Assembly: GCA_018968885.1 (NCBI GenBank)
Contig: JAGWZK010000001.1
Span: 62,001 to 126,000, forward strand
Length of the DNA: 64,000 bases
Direction: 5' to 3'
Origin: Planctomycetota bacterium
Lineage (GTDB): Bacteria > Planctomycetota > Phycisphaerae > Phycisphaerales > UBA1924
In this document: positions 16,476 through 26,225 of the stretch, piece after piece
How the letters are laid out: each line of letters starts with the position of its first letter
Position numbering within the stretch: position 1 is the first letter of the stretch
Position numbers and translations under genes: made by a program
The notes under the pieces: model-generated
Told to the model about the DNA's origin: nothing
What the model saw: the letters and a program-made list of their open reading frames with translations, nothing else
Database searches by the model: none

Positions 16476-18932
16476 TCAGCAGGCGGAGGAGAATTCGGCG
16501 ACGAAATCAAGGTAATCGAAGAAGTCGATGACACCATCGGCGTTGAAGTCGGCGCGGGGGTCGTTGGCAGAGAAATCGGCGACGAAGTCGAGGTAATCGA
16601 AGAAGTCGGTGAGGCCATCGCGATTCAAGTCGGAGGTGTAGCCGACGTACAGGTTCCACGTGCCTTCGACTCCGTTGGCGCCGGCGACCCGGAAGTAGTA
16701 GGTATTTCCACCGGTGACCGGGATGCGGATGCGGGAGCGAAGGGAGTTGAAGTTGTCGTTGCAGGCGATCTGGGCGGAGCCGCAGGCATTGAAAGCGGCG
16801 AGGGTGGAATCGGTGTCGCCAGGAGTGTCGAGGGTGTCGACCTGAAGGGTGCCGGAGCAAGGGGCGATGAAGGCGTACCAGATGTCTTTGGTATCCAGCC
16901 CGCCGCAGGTGGTGAGGTCGGAGCCGTCGGCGTGGAGATTGCTGGCGGTGATGGTGCCGGGGTTGAGCGGGAGGGCGCGGGTGCAGAGGTTGTTGAGAGG
17001 GCGAACGGTGAGAGAGACGTTGCGGACGTGGGTGACACCGTTGAGGGCGCAATCTGTGAAAGTGATGGTGCCGGAATAGAAGCCGACGGGTTGAGCGGTG
17101 TTGACGGTGGCGGTGGTGGTTTGGATGAGGGAATAGAGCTGATTGTTTGAGGTACGCGAGGTGGTGAGCCAGGGGAGGGTTTCGAGGACGTTGTAAGTGA
17201 GGCCAGTCTGGCCGGTGTTGGTGGCGAAGTAGTTCTGGGTGTTGGGAGTGAAGGTGCCACCGAGATCGCCCGTGACATTGAAGTCGGTGTTGGGATCGAC
17301 GCTGAGCGTGCCGCGGGTGTAGTTGGAGATGGAGGCGATGGTGGTATCCCAACTGCCGGCGAGTGCATATGCACCGGTGATCCAGACGCGGGCGTTGGTG
17401 AATCCATCGTTGTGATCGACCGAAGCACCAAAGTAACTTCCCCAGCGTGTGCCGGTGGTGTTGGTCGAACCAGGTTGAATGGAGGTGGAGGAATTGACGA
17501 AGATGCCTGCATCGGTTTCCACAGCGCGGACGCCGAGGAATTCTGCGGGACCGCCACGAGAAAAGACCCAGTAGGCGTTATTGGCAAAGTCGGCGGCGAC
17601 GGTGGGGAAGGTGTAGTAGAGACTGGGGCCGCCGAAGATGCGGTCGAGGATCACCGCGTTGTTCGAGGTGTTGAACTGATAGAGGCGGCAGACGGCGCGA
17701 TCGACGGTGTCGCCTCCCCAGAGATTGGCTTCGTGGAGGTTGGTGTAGAGGAAGGTGCCTGTGCCGCCAGTGACGTCCTGGGATTGCACGGCGTTGGTGA
17801 GGCGGCAGTCGCCGGTGTCGAGGGTTGAGCCACTGGGCTGACTGATATCGGGCGGGAGGTCGTAATCGGCGACGGAGATATCGACGGCGGTGCGGGTGTT
17901 GGCACCGAAGGGATCGTTGACGTACCACTTGGTGATGAGGTTGCCGCCGGTGCGTCGGGAGTTGACGAAGAGGGCATCTTGGGCGGGGTAGGCAGCTTGC
18001 TGTTTGACAGCTCGGGGAAGGCGCATGGCCGTGCCATCGGGGTTGTTGAAATTGAAGTGATTGGATATTGAGGCAGGGATGAAGTTGTAGATTTCGGCTT
18101 TATCGAGGATGGCAGCGCGCGACCAGCGGAATGTGCCGCTGAAACGGTATTGGTCGCCTCCGACGTAGACTTAGTCGTCGGAATAGCCCAGGTCGTATGA
18201 GTCGGGGAAAGTGGCGTCGGCGGTGCCAGCGTTCTGGACAAAGTTCATGTTGTAGTAGGTCCAAGCGGAACCGGGGAGTCCGATCGGTGTGGGTCCGGCG
18301 GAGACGGCGAGAACGAGGCGGCCGTACTGATCGCTGTCGCGGCGGAGGTGCCAGAGCATGATCCAACGGGAACTCCACGCGTCCCAAGAGATGCGGGGGC
18401 TGTAGAAGGTGTATGAGGTGTCGAAGGGAAAAAGGTCGTTGGCATCGCGGAGGAGAAGCTGGTTGCCACACTTATCGAAGACGATGTAGTCGTCATTGAG
18501 GACCTGACAGATGTAACCGGCGGCGACGGCTACATCGACATCGGCAGGATTCCACCCGTTGGCGGAGCCGGCATCAAAGCGGTGGATGAGATTGGGGGCG
18601 GCGGGATCGAGCTGGCTGATGGATTGATCGAGGATGGCAACAGGTTCGTTGCGACCAGAAGGGACGAAGACCTTTTCGCCGGGCGCGAGTTGGAGTCGGT
18701 AGTCGAAGTTGAGAGGGCGATCGTTGAGATGCTTGTGGATTTCGGCAGGGGCACCGATGACGTTGATGGGTTGGATGGGTTCGCCGAAGCGTGCAGGATC
18801 GCGCGGCGAGGGAGGAGGGGGCACGGGAAGGGGTTGGCCAGGGATGGGAAAAATTGGTTGCTCGGCGGTGGCGGGAGCGAGAGCGCACAGCAAAGTGGCT
18901 GCGCAGAGCGCGACGAGTGAGACGTTGGACAT
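16476..18932 (-). pseudogene. Dockerin-type paralogue with in-frame TAA
   Basis: Read through, this is an 818-codon frame of the same length as its intact paralogue at 13721-16177, with the same domain order and roughly 55-60% similarity by eye. It starts at ATG 18932 with a signal peptide (MSNVSLVALCAATLLCAL, ending near ATA-E). At codon 254 (18171-18173) the frame reads GYSDD, TAA, VYVGGDQYRFSG, where the intact copy has His. No other stop or frameshift is seen in the remaining 564 codons, including the pre-peptidase-like repeat and the terminal dockerin-like pair ending SSAC. CAC to TAA needs two changes, so the ancestral codon was probably something else such as CAA. Recent loss of function or readthrough are both consistent. 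Confidence 0.8.
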
Positions 18933-19043
18933 TGTGGAAACCCTCTTAGTCGAAATTCCAAGCGCAATTGGCGCCGCAGAGTGGCGGACGCTACCCGATT
19001 TTGAGGGTGAAATGCACGATTTGCAGGGCAGTTTTGAGGTTTT

Positions 19044-20252
19044 TTAGTAGGTGTTGAGCTTGCGGCCGAGGTTGGTGTGGGGAAGGTTGAGGGTGGCGAG
19101 AGTGAGGGCGATTGCGGCGCCGGTGTGGCCATCGCCGTATGGGTGAGGCGCGTTGAGGGGGTGGGGTTCGGCGAGGGCAGCGCGGAGGGCGGCGCTGATG
19201 GAGGGGGCGGATTCGTCGGCATCGCGAACGTTTGCCGCGCGTTCGCGGCCGTGTTGGCGGGGTCCGATGTTGACGACACGGGTGCCGAGGATGGCGGCTT
19301 CGATGAGCCCGGCGGAGGAATTGCCGACAAGGAGGCCGCCGGTGCGGGCGAGACGCTTGAGGAGGCCGAGGAAGTCGGCGCGAGGGAGATGTTCGAGGTG
19401 ACGGGCGGGAGGAGATGAGCGAGTGGATTCGGTGATGGCGCGGAGGATGCCATCGCGTCCGGGATCGTGATTGGGTGAGAGGATGAGGAGGCGGTCGCGA
19501 CCGACGGCGGCGGAACATTCATCGATGATGAGTGTGGCGGCGGCTTCTTCGGCTTCGGCGTGGCGACCGACGGGGTGATGCAGGATGACGATGCGGGGTG
19601 AGCCGAGGTCGGCGAAACGGGAATCGGAGAGTTTGGGGATGGTGGCGAGGCCATCGGCGGCAGGGGAGCCGGTGTTGAAGACACGATCAGCGCGCTCACC
19701 CATGCGGATGATGCGATCGGCACTGACGCTGGTGGCAGCGAAGTGAAGATGCGCGAGCTTGGTGATGGCGTGGCGCATGGACTCGTCGGCGATTCCCTCG
19801 GCGCGATCGCCGCCGTGGATGTGGGCGATTGGGATGCCACCGATGGCGGCGGCGGAGGCGGCGGCGAAGGCCTCGATGCGATCACCCAGGACGACGATGC
19901 AGTGAGGTTGGAGAGCTTCGAAAGAGCGGCCGAAGCGGGCGATGCCTGCGGCGAGGGCTTGAACATCTGCAGCGCGGCCGGTGCGACCGGCGACCTGCAT
20001 GGGGATGGTGTCGGCGATGGGGAAGGCGGCTTTGACCTCGCGAAAGGTGAGGGCGGGGGAAATGAGGTGTGAGCCAGCGGCGATGACCTGGAGTTGCAGG
20101 GCGGGGTGCGCTTCGATGGCGCGCATCACGGGGACGAGGAGGCCGAACTCGGCGCGGGTGCCGGTGATGACAGCGATGCGCGCGGGGGAGACCTCACCGG
20201 GAGCGGTGTCTGGTCTGATTGCGGGTGTTTCGTCCCAACCGTCGCCGATCAT
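19044..20252 (-). CDS. neuC: UDP-GlcNAc 2-epimerase (hydrolysing), NeuC-type
   Basis: The 402-residue protein starts at ATG 20252. The N-terminus ARIAVITGTRAEFGLLVPVM and the motif HIHGGDRAEGIADESMRHAI match hydrolysing UDP-N-acetylglucosamine 2-epimerases of the NeuC/NnaA group. These release ManNAc (or a di-N-acetylated analogue) and UDP at the first step of nonulosonic acid synthesis. LVGNSSAGLIEA near the C-terminus is the UDP-binding region of the GT-B-like fold. The protein is cytoplasmic. It lies downstream of neuB on the same strand after a 150-base gap filled with heptad repeats, so it may have its own promoter. Substrate (sialic, legionaminic or other) cannot be decided from sequence. 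Confidence 0.88.
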   Translation of the reverse strand: MIGDGWDETPAIRPDTAPGEVSPARIAVITGTRAEFGLLVPVMRAIEAHPALQLQVIAAGSHLISPALTFREVKAAFPIADTIPMQVAGRTGRAADVQALAAGIARFGRSFEALQPHCIVVLGDRIEAFAAASAAAIGGIPIAHIHGGDRAEGIADESMRHAITKLAHLHFAATSVSADRIIRMGERADRVFNTGSPAADGLATIPKLSDSRFADLGSPRIVILHHPVGRHAEAEEAAATLIIDECSAAVGRDRLLILSPNHDPGRDGILRAITESTRSSPPARHLEHLPRADFLGLLKRLARTGGLLVGNSSAGLIEAAILGTRVVNIGPRQHGRERAANVRDADESAPSISAALRAALAEPHPLNAPHPYGDGHTGAAIALTLATLNLPHTNLGRKLNTY

Positions 20253-20256
20253 TTTT

Positions 20257-20374
20257 GAGTTCCGAGTGCTGAGTACTGAGTGCTGAGGGAAACAGAAGGC
20301 ACTAGGCACTTGGCACTAGGCACTAGGGGAAAGCAAATAGGCAGAGGATCAGGCATCGGGCACCAGGCATCAGG
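20257..20374. repeat. Three adjacent heptad-repeat tracts
   Basis: 20257-20287: GAGTTCC, GAGTGCT, GAGTACT, GAGTGCT, GAG. 20298-20328: GGCACTA, GGCACTT, GGCACTA, GGCACTA, GGG. 20351-20374: AGGCATC, GGGCACC, AGGCATC, AGG. All have a strict seven-base period with internal variation. They fill most of the neuB-neuC gap. Confidence 0.75.
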
Positions 20375-20403
20375 AAAGGGCAGGTTGATGAATGATGTCG
20401 GGA

Positions 20404-21516
20404 TCATGAGATGGTGATGCAATTCAGAGGCAGGGGCATGTCGGCATCGACAGCGCACGTGAGCGGGCGACCCAGGACGGTAGAGAGGTGGTGTGGGGCG
20501 AGGCCTGTGCCGGGGCGTTTGATGGTGAGGTCAGCACTGGTGAGGATTTGGCCGACGGGGAGGGCGCGGGTGGTGGTGAGGGATTGGCGGGAGACGGTGC
20601 GGACGTCTTCCTCGATGGGGAGGACACGCTTGACGGCGTTGACATCCGGCGGGCGCGTGCTCATGAGTTCGGCCGAGCGGCGATGGGCGCTGCTCATGGA
20701 GGCGAGAGCATCGGCATCGAAGAGGGGGAGGGAGCGGACGTTGTGGCAGTAGAGGGAAAAGCCGTTGGGATCGAGAGAGGCGGCGTGATCAGGACCTGCG
20801 GCAAAGCGGGAGTAGGTGAAGTGCTTTTCGAGGATGCGGGCGCCCATGAGCACGGCATCCATGCCGGTGGAGAGGCCGGTCGTGTGATCGCTGTAGCCGA
20901 TGATGCGATGGGGGAGGAGGTTGGAGATTGCCGCGATTCCGCCGAGTTCGGCCATGTGTGAAGGAGTGGGATAACTGCTGACACACTGGAGGTAGGCGAT
21001 GTTTGGATAGTCAGAGAGCCACGATTCGCAGATGCTGATTTCTTCGATGGTGCTGGCGCCGGTGCTGACGATGAGGGGTTTGCCGGTTTTAGCCAGGGCG
21101 GTGAGGAGGGGAAGGTTGATGATGTCGGGGCTGGCGGTTTTGTAGGCGTTCCAGGGGAGTTGTTCGGCGATGGGGACGAGCTCGGCGGAGAAGACGCTGA
21201 CGATGGCGTCCACGCCGCGGGATTGGGCGAGCGTGACGCAGGGGGCGAGTTGCTCGATGGTGAGTTCGAGCCGTTTGAGCATGGAGATGGGGTCGGATTC
21301 GCCAGCGGATTTCTGGTAGGCGGCGAGCTTGGCCGCGCTGCTCATGAGGCGGTCGGCCTCGAAGAGTTGGAATTTGACGGCATCGGCACCGGAATCGATA
21401 GCCAGGTGCGTGAGATCGACGGCACGGGCGGGGTCACCGTCGTGATTGACGCCGAGCTCGGCGATGATGTAGGGGGGCTCGCGGCCGCCGATGGCGCGGG
21501 AGTTGATGGTGATCAT
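20404..21516 (-). CDS. neuB: N-acetylneuraminate/nonulosonate synthase
   Basis: The 370-residue protein has the NeuB TIM barrel: YIIAELGVNHDGDPARAVDL at the N-terminus, GADAVKFQ, YKTASPDIINLPLL, LIVSTGAS and IGYSDHTTG. A SAF domain (antifreeze-like) follows (about residues 300-370, TTRALPVGQILTSADL, TIKRPGTGL). The enzyme condenses phosphoenolpyruvate with ManNAc or a related sugar to form the nine-carbon acid in the cytoplasm. Its start overlaps the stop of neuA by four bases (ATGA), so translation is coupled. The barrel alone does not separate sialic from legionaminic or pseudaminic acid synthases. Confidence 0.92.
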   Translation of the reverse strand: MITINSRAIGGREPPYIIAELGVNHDGDPARAVDLTHLAIDSGADAVKFQLFEADRLMSSAAKLAAYQKSAGESDPISMLKRLELTIEQLAPCVTLAQSRGVDAIVSVFSAELVPIAEQLPWNAYKTASPDIINLPLLTALAKTGKPLIVSTGASTIEEISICESWLSDYPNIAYLQCVSSYPTPSHMAELGGIAAISNLLPHRIIGYSDHTTGLSTGMDAVLMGARILEKHFTYSRFAAGPDHAASLDPNGFSLYCHNVRSLPLFDADALASMSSAHRRSAELMSTRPPDVNAVKRVLPIEEDVRTVSRQSLTTTRALPVGQILTSADLTIKRPGTGLAPHHLSTVLGRPLTCAVDADMPLPLNCITIS

Positions 21517-22310
21517 GCGGCATCCTTGGCGGATGAGGCGCTGTGCTCAAGCGCGCGCTGGCGAAGGAGGGCATCGGCGACGGCGAGGTCGAGGGGCGTG
21601 TCGATGTCGATGACATCGCCTTGGCTCGTGGTGATAGCGCGGCGATCGGTGCCGAGGAAGGCGTGCGGACCGGGAGGCGTGCTGGGAATCTGCTGGAAGA
21701 GTGCGGCGCGGGTGAGGGCGATGATGCCGCCATCGGGGATGTAGGCGGGAGGGAGGAGTTGGCGGCGGTACGTGTTGTGGAAAAGGGTGTCGCCTTCCCA
21801 GGGGGCGAGGCGCGATTGATCGTCGATGCGGACGGTCCACCAAGGGTGGTGCTTGCCGACGTGCGCGAAGGATTGGACGGAGTGGCAGCGGGTCGTGATG
21901 AGGGTGTGCACTGCGCGATCGAGAAGATCGGCGGGGCGGATGGGGACATTGGCGTAGAGGATGACGATGGGGCCGGACCACTGCCGTTTGAGCTGCACTT
22001 CATAGGTGGAGACGGCGTGCCGCGCAGCATCGTCGATGGTGGCGGTGTCGGAGGCGAGGTTGGCGGGACGGGCGATGAGCGTGCAGCCCATGTCGGTGCC
22101 GAGACGCGCGGCGTGAGGATCATCGGTGGAAAGGAGAATGTTCGCGGGGTTGGTGATGGAGGTGGAACGCTGCGCGAAATCGATGGTCCAGGCGATGCAG
22201 GGACGACCTGCGAGGGGTGCGGTGTTTTTCCCGGGGACGCCCTTTGAGCCGCGACGCGCGAGGATTATGCAGAGTGTGTCTGCGAGAAGATGAGAAGCGG
22301 GTGTGGTCAC
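21513..22310 (-). CDS. neuA: CMP-nonulosonate cytidylyltransferase, NeuA-type
   Basis: The 265-residue protein is read from the GTG at 22310, 12 bases after the stop of the upstream Maf-like gene. An AAGAG-like ribosome-binding site overlaps that junction. The nucleotide-binding motif CIILARRGSKGVPGKNTAPLAGRP is split here as ARRGSKGVPGKN plus the following Pro-Leu-Ala-Gly-Arg-Pro. ILLSTDDPHAA, IVILYANVPIR and DIDTPLDLAVADALL complete the family pattern. It activates the nonulosonic acid as its CMP ester for transfer. The place between the Maf-like glycosyltransferase and neuB supports a pathway for protein or surface glycosylation. Confidence 0.88.
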   Translation of the reverse strand: MTTPASHLLADTLCIILARRGSKGVPGKNTAPLAGRPCIAWTIDFAQRSTSITNPANILLSTDDPHAARLGTDMGCTLIARPANLASDTATIDDAARHAVSTYEVQLKRQWSGPIVILYANVPIRPADLLDRAVHTLITTRCHSVQSFAHVGKHHPWWTVRIDDQSRLAPWEGDTLFHNTYRRQLLPPAYIPDGGIIALTRAALFQQIPSTPPGPHAFLGTDRRAITTSQGDVIDIDTPLDLAVADALLRQRALEHSASSAKDAA

Positions 22311-22321
22311 GGCGAAAGCTC

Positions 22322-25300
22322 TTATGAAGCGGCCTTGAGGGGAGTGATGGTGGCGATGGGAGTGGATTCGATAAGTGAAGCGGGGAGGGGGAGGGGCGGC
22401 AGCGCGGGGAGTGCCGCGACGCGAGGGGGCTTGGACCAGATGTGAAGCAAGGAGGTGGAGGAGGAGAGGGCACCACCCTCGACCCAGTTGGCGAGAGAAT
22501 CTTTGAGGGAGACGCGACCAGCGGAAGAGATGGCGATGTGATGCATGCTTTGCAGCAAGCGGGCACGGAGGGGAATCGCGAGAGGAGTGATGCGGCCTGC
22601 GAAGGATGTGGGTGGATCGATGACGCACCCACCGCTGATCATAGTGAGTTCGGCGTAGCGCTCATCGAGGGGGTAGGTCTCATCGCGGCGTTGGAGGCGT
22701 GGGATGAGAAAGGGTGTGGGGAGACCGATGGAGGATGGCGCACGCTGCGCGAGAGCCGCCGAGAGCGCGGCGGTGGAATCGTGCCAAAGAGCAGGATCCA
22801 GGCCGGTGATACGGGCGAATGACTCGGCGGTTGGTGCAAGAAGATCGATGGAGATGATGTCGATGGGGGCAGCGAGCAACGCAGCGCGTTCCTGCTCAGA
22901 GAGGTTGAGGCGTGTTCGCAGGTGAAGTGCGCCGATGCCAGCGTCTTTGGCGGCGTGGATGAGGTGGATGAGGTTGGGGTGGTTGCAGGGATCGGCGGGG
23001 GAAGCAGCGAGGAAGGTGACGGCGGCGGCAGGGTTGGCTCCACCGAGATCACGGAGGATGCGTTCGGCCAGACGAGTGTCGAGGATGGAGTGATCAGAGC
23101 CGACAAGCTCGAGGAACAGCTCGGTGGGAGCATCGGGGCGGGTGGCGAGGAAGCCGCTGGAGTGGGCAGCGCGGGCGATGGCCTCTGCATCGGCGGTGGG
23201 AAACGTGGGACCGAGTGTGGTGAGGATGGAGGTGATGAGTGCGCGGCTGTCTGGGGTGTCGGCGATAAGGCGGGAGGGAAGATCGCGAACGAAGGGAGCG
23301 ATGTGCAGGCAGCAGTTCTTGCCGAGGGGATCGAGTTGCGGTGCGATGGGGATGTAGCCCAGAAGCGCACCGATGGAGGCGAATGCGCCTGCGCCGGGGC
23401 GATTGGCAGCGAGCTCGTCAACGAGATCACGGGAGAGGAGGCAGGGAGAGATGCCGCAAGGGGCCTGGGAGAAGATGAGTTTGTGCGTGTCGGGGCGCTC
23501 GAGATGGCGCTGGATGGTGAGGTCGATGAGTGAGGGATCGATGAGTGACCAATCGGCACCCAAGAGGATGCAGGCGTCGGCAGAGTGGTCAGAAAGCGCG
23601 GCGGAGAGGGCAGAGGGGATGAGGGCCTCGTCGAAGACTGTGGAGTTGGAGATGCCGCCACGCCATGAGGCGCGGGAGCAGGCGCGAGTGGCGCGGAGGG
23701 CGCGGAAATGGTCATCGGCGTGCGCGGGATCGATGCGTGCGGCGGAGATGTGAGGGCCGTGAGCGCCGGCGAGTTGCAGGGCGCGGGCGGGATCGGCAGA
23801 AAGGAGGACGATCTGATCGAGGTGTGCGGATTGACGGAGACGATTGAGGGTGAGCTCGAGGGGATTGCAGCCCAGATGGAGTGGTGCAGAGAGATCGCGG
23901 GCTGTGCCCAGGCCAGAGCGGTGCTCATCAACGAGGACGCAGGCGATGACTTTGCGCGCGGCCGCGGAGGGAGCGAGCCCAGCGGCGGCGAGCATGTCTG
24001 GTGTCGGTGCGGCTTCGCGCGTGACACGTGGCGCGCCGGAGAGCATGGAGAGGGAATCGTCAAGAAGGCGGGCGAGATGTTCGGCGGCATCGGCGAGCCA
24101 TGCGACATTGGTGCGGTCACGCTCAAGCTGCATCAAGAGTCTGGTTCGCTCGTCCTGCGCGGTGCTCATGGAGATGGCGCGATCGTGCTTGAAACGATTG
24201 AGGCCGCCGGTTTGATTGAGGTACTGCACCAGGTCGTAGGCGGGAGTGAGGCGTTCGACGGTGGAGCGGAGATCGTGGAGACGGGTGATGATCTTGTTGA
24301 TGCGCGAGGTATCGTCGAGAGATTGGCGGGCCTGATCGAGGAGATCGCGGGCCTGCCGCGAGAGCGCGGCGACGCGAAGCGTGTCGAGACGCACACGGGT
24401 GATGCGAGCGTGGAGGCGACTGAGGCGCGAAGAGGGATCAGATGCTGATCGCGCCGTCGGGAGGGGACCGAGAGGTTCGGTACCAAAGAGTGTGAGGCAA
24501 TCCGCAAGGGTGCGGATGCTGGTGAATTGCTTTTTGACGCCCCCTTCGGTGGCATCGATGATGCGCAGACCGCGATCAGTGTCAGCTTTGAAATCACGTT
24601 CGAATTGCAACAGATATGCCGACATCTGCTCATCGGTGAGGATGGGTCGGCCGAGGGAGTCTTCGCGGCGACTGAGCATTTTGCCAAAGCGGAGAATGCG
24701 TTCGAGCTCGAACATCTCCAGCGTGCGGAACTGGTTGAGCTCACTGGCCCACACATCGTGGATGGCAGCGCCGGAGGCGTAATACTGGCCGTCGGTGAAC
24801 CCCAGATCCTGACCGATGAGAATGACGGGATCGCAACCCAGATGGCGGGCGGCGTAGTAGGCCAGATGGGCGACGGTGGCGCCCGGGGCGATGGGGTGCA
24901 TGTCTCGCTTGAGATCATCGCCAAGAAGCGTGTCGAGCCACGGCTCGGCGGGCATGCAGAGTTCGCCGGGCCAGGATTGGAGAATGGCGGGGTTGGCCTT
25001 GGATTCGACGATGAGGGTGATGCCTTCGACATCTGCGGCGGTAAGGCCTTCGTAGAAACGCCGCGATATTTCGTGATAATCCAGCGCGGTGACAAAGTGC
25101 GGCTTTATGCTCTTGGCAAGCAGTTGCTTCAAGACGGTCTGGACGGCGATGATGACAAAGCGATCACGCACGCCTGGTCGGGAGAGAAGGTCGATATTGC
25201 GAGCCAGTGAGGGGCCAGCACTCACGACGATGGCGGGCTTGCCCTTCATGGCATTGGCGAGGTGAGCGATGCCGGGCTCGGTGGCATAGCGATCGACATT

Positions 25301-26005
25301 CTGAAAGAGATTGCGAAGTGTGACATCGACCTGCACGAGCGTGGTGACGACGCTGGTGCGGGCGGCGCGGATGACGTGGGCGAAACTGGCACCAAAGGTG
25401 TGCGCGGCGGCGTTGAGACGCACGCGGCTGGGTGGGTGATCGACGATTTTGGCACCGACGCAGAGGATGCCTTCGAAGCCAGCGACACGCGCGGAGATGG
25501 CGGGGATGTCGGTTGGATCGGTGAAGAGGGCGACGTTGGAGTGTTCGAAGACCTCTGAGAAATCGAGGCGTTCGAGGACGGAACGCAAAAGCGGGAGATC
25601 GGTTTCGAGGACGAGGATGATGCCGCTGCGCTTCATCTGGCGGGCCATGGCGGCGACGTGGTAGCCCAGTCCGAAGCCGTTGACGACGATGGCGGCGTTG
25701 GTTTCGATATTGGCGGATTTGGCGAGGGCTTCGGCCTCGGCGAGGGGGTGGCGGCGCGAGCAGAGTTGCATGGCCTGCGATGTGCCGCTGGACGGGCCGC
25801 TGGTGGGGGTGATGGTGAGAATCGCGGCGGGGACGCCATCGTCGGTTGGGAAGAAATCGAGAGAGGGGTGTGGCGAGGCGGACTGAATGAGCGTGGCGGT
25901 ATCGGGGCTGGTGCGCGCGAGGGCGGCCAGGTTTCGCTGGAGAGTGATGGGATTGGGAACGGGAAGCCCGGTTCCACCGGAAGGGGGTATCGCATCCATG
26001 CGCAT
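22322..26005 (-). CDS. Maf/DUF115 glycosyltransferase fused to NTP-transferase-like and radical-SAM-like regions
   Basis: The protein is 1227 residues. Residues about 95-480 form a DUF115 (PF01973/MptE-like, Maf) region, with GKPAIVVSAGPSLARN at 255-270, ALDYHEISRRFYEGL and GCDPVILIGQDLGFTDGQYY. Maf proteins transfer nonulosonic acids to flagellin. A helical linker follows. From about residue 686, VIACVLVDEHRSGLGTARDL begins an SpsF-like nucleotidyltransferase domain. From about 955, ELFLELVGSDHSILDTRL and later a barrel-like series resemble a radical SAM domain, but no CxxxCxxC cluster motif is present. It is the first gene of the neuA-neuB(-neuC) run, which supports transfer or elaboration of the sugar made by those enzymes. 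No flagellin gene is in the window. The third-domain call is inference from layout. Confidence 0.72.
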   Translation of the reverse strand: MRMDAIPPSGGTGLPVPNPITLQRNLAALARTSPDTATLIQSASPHPSLDFFPTDDGVPAAILTITPTSGPSSGTSQAMQLCSRRHPLAEAEALAKSANIETNAAIVVNGFGLGYHVAAMARQMKRSGIILVLETDLPLLRSVLERLDFSEVFEHSNVALFTDPTDIPAISARVAGFEGILCVGAKIVDHPPSRVRLNAAAHTFGASFAHVIRAARTSVVTTLVQVDVTLRNLFQNVDRYATEPGIAHLANAMKGKPAIVVSAGPSLARNIDLLSRPGVRDRFVIIAVQTVLKQLLAKSIKPHFVTALDYHEISRRFYEGLTAADVEGITLIVESKANPAILQSWPGELCMPAEPWLDTLLGDDLKRDMHPIAPGATVAHLAYYAARHLGCDPVILIGQDLGFTDGQYYASGAAIHDVWASELNQFRTLEMFELERILRFGKMLSRREDSLGRPILTDEQMSAYLLQFERDFKADTDRGLRIIDATEGGVKKQFTSIRTLADCLTLFGTEPLGPLPTARSASDPSSRLSRLHARITRVRLDTLRVAALSRQARDLLDQARQSLDDTSRINKIITRLHDLRSTVERLTPAYDLVQYLNQTGGLNRFKHDRAISMSTAQDERTRLLMQLERDRTNVAWLADAAEHLARLLDDSLSMLSGAPRVTREAAPTPDMLAAAGLAPSAAARKVIACVLVDEHRSGLGTARDLSAPLHLGCNPLELTLNRLRQSAHLDQIVLLSADPARALQLAGAHGPHISAARIDPAHADDHFRALRATRACSRASWRGGISNSTVFDEALIPSALSAALSDHSADACILLGADWSLIDPSLIDLTIQRHLERPDTHKLIFSQAPCGISPCLLSRDLVDELAANRPGAGAFASIGALLGYIPIAPQLDPLGKNCCLHIAPFVRDLPSRLIADTPDSRALITSILTTLGPTFPTADAEAIARAAHSSGFLATRPDAPTELFLELVGSDHSILDTRLAERILRDLGGANPAAAVTFLAASPADPCNHPNLIHLIHAAKDAGIGALHLRTRLNLSEQERAALLAAPIDIISIDLLAPTAESFARITGLDPALWHDSTAALSAALAQRAPSSIGLPTPFLIPRLQRRDETYPLDERYAELTMISGGCVIDPPTSFAGRITPLAIPLRARLLQSMHHIAISSAGRVSLKDSLANWVEGGALSSSTSLLHIWSKPPRVAALPALPPLPLPASLIESTPIATITPLKAAS

Positions 26006-26037
26006 CAGGGGTTATCGGCGGGAGTGGCGAAATCGCC

Positions 26038-26093
26038 GCAAATACCAAATGCCAAACTCATGCATCTCAACGCAGAGCCGCAGAGGCGCAGAG
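26038..26093. repeat. Short tandem repeats upstream of the Maf-like gene
   Basis: 26038-26060 reads CAAATAC, CAAATGC, CAAACTC in seven-base steps. 26071-26093 reads CGCAGAGC, CGCAGAGG, CGCAGAGA in eight-base steps. Both lie in the divergent gap between the Maf-like gene and the cysteine desulfurase gene. Confidence 0.55.
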
Positions 26094-26210
26094 ATTGATC
26101 GGAGGAAGAAGAGAAACGGCAGCTGGCAAAACAGAGCAGAAAGGGCATTGAGGTGGCCGGATCGCGATTCAACACCCCCTGAATGGGGGATGGGATGATG
26201 CAGGGACGTG

Positions 26211-26216
26211 TATATA
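26211..26216 (+). promoter_or_regulatory. Possible -10 box before the cysteine desulfurase
   Basis: TATATA stands nine bases before the GTG at 26226 with no strong Shine-Dalgarno between, as at 4455. A CCCCC-TGAAT-GGGGG hairpin lies upstream at 26175-26189. Confidence 0.3.
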
Positions 26217-26225
26217 GGATGATGC

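Noticed and set aside
20257..20374. CRISPR-like array
   Set aside because: Units are only seven bases, contiguous and degenerate; there are no spacers and no cas genes.
22639..24126. Ser/Pro-rich 495-codon frame inside the Maf-like gene
   Set aside because: Out-of-frame shadow on the same strand; Ser/Pro/Ala-only composition and no motif.
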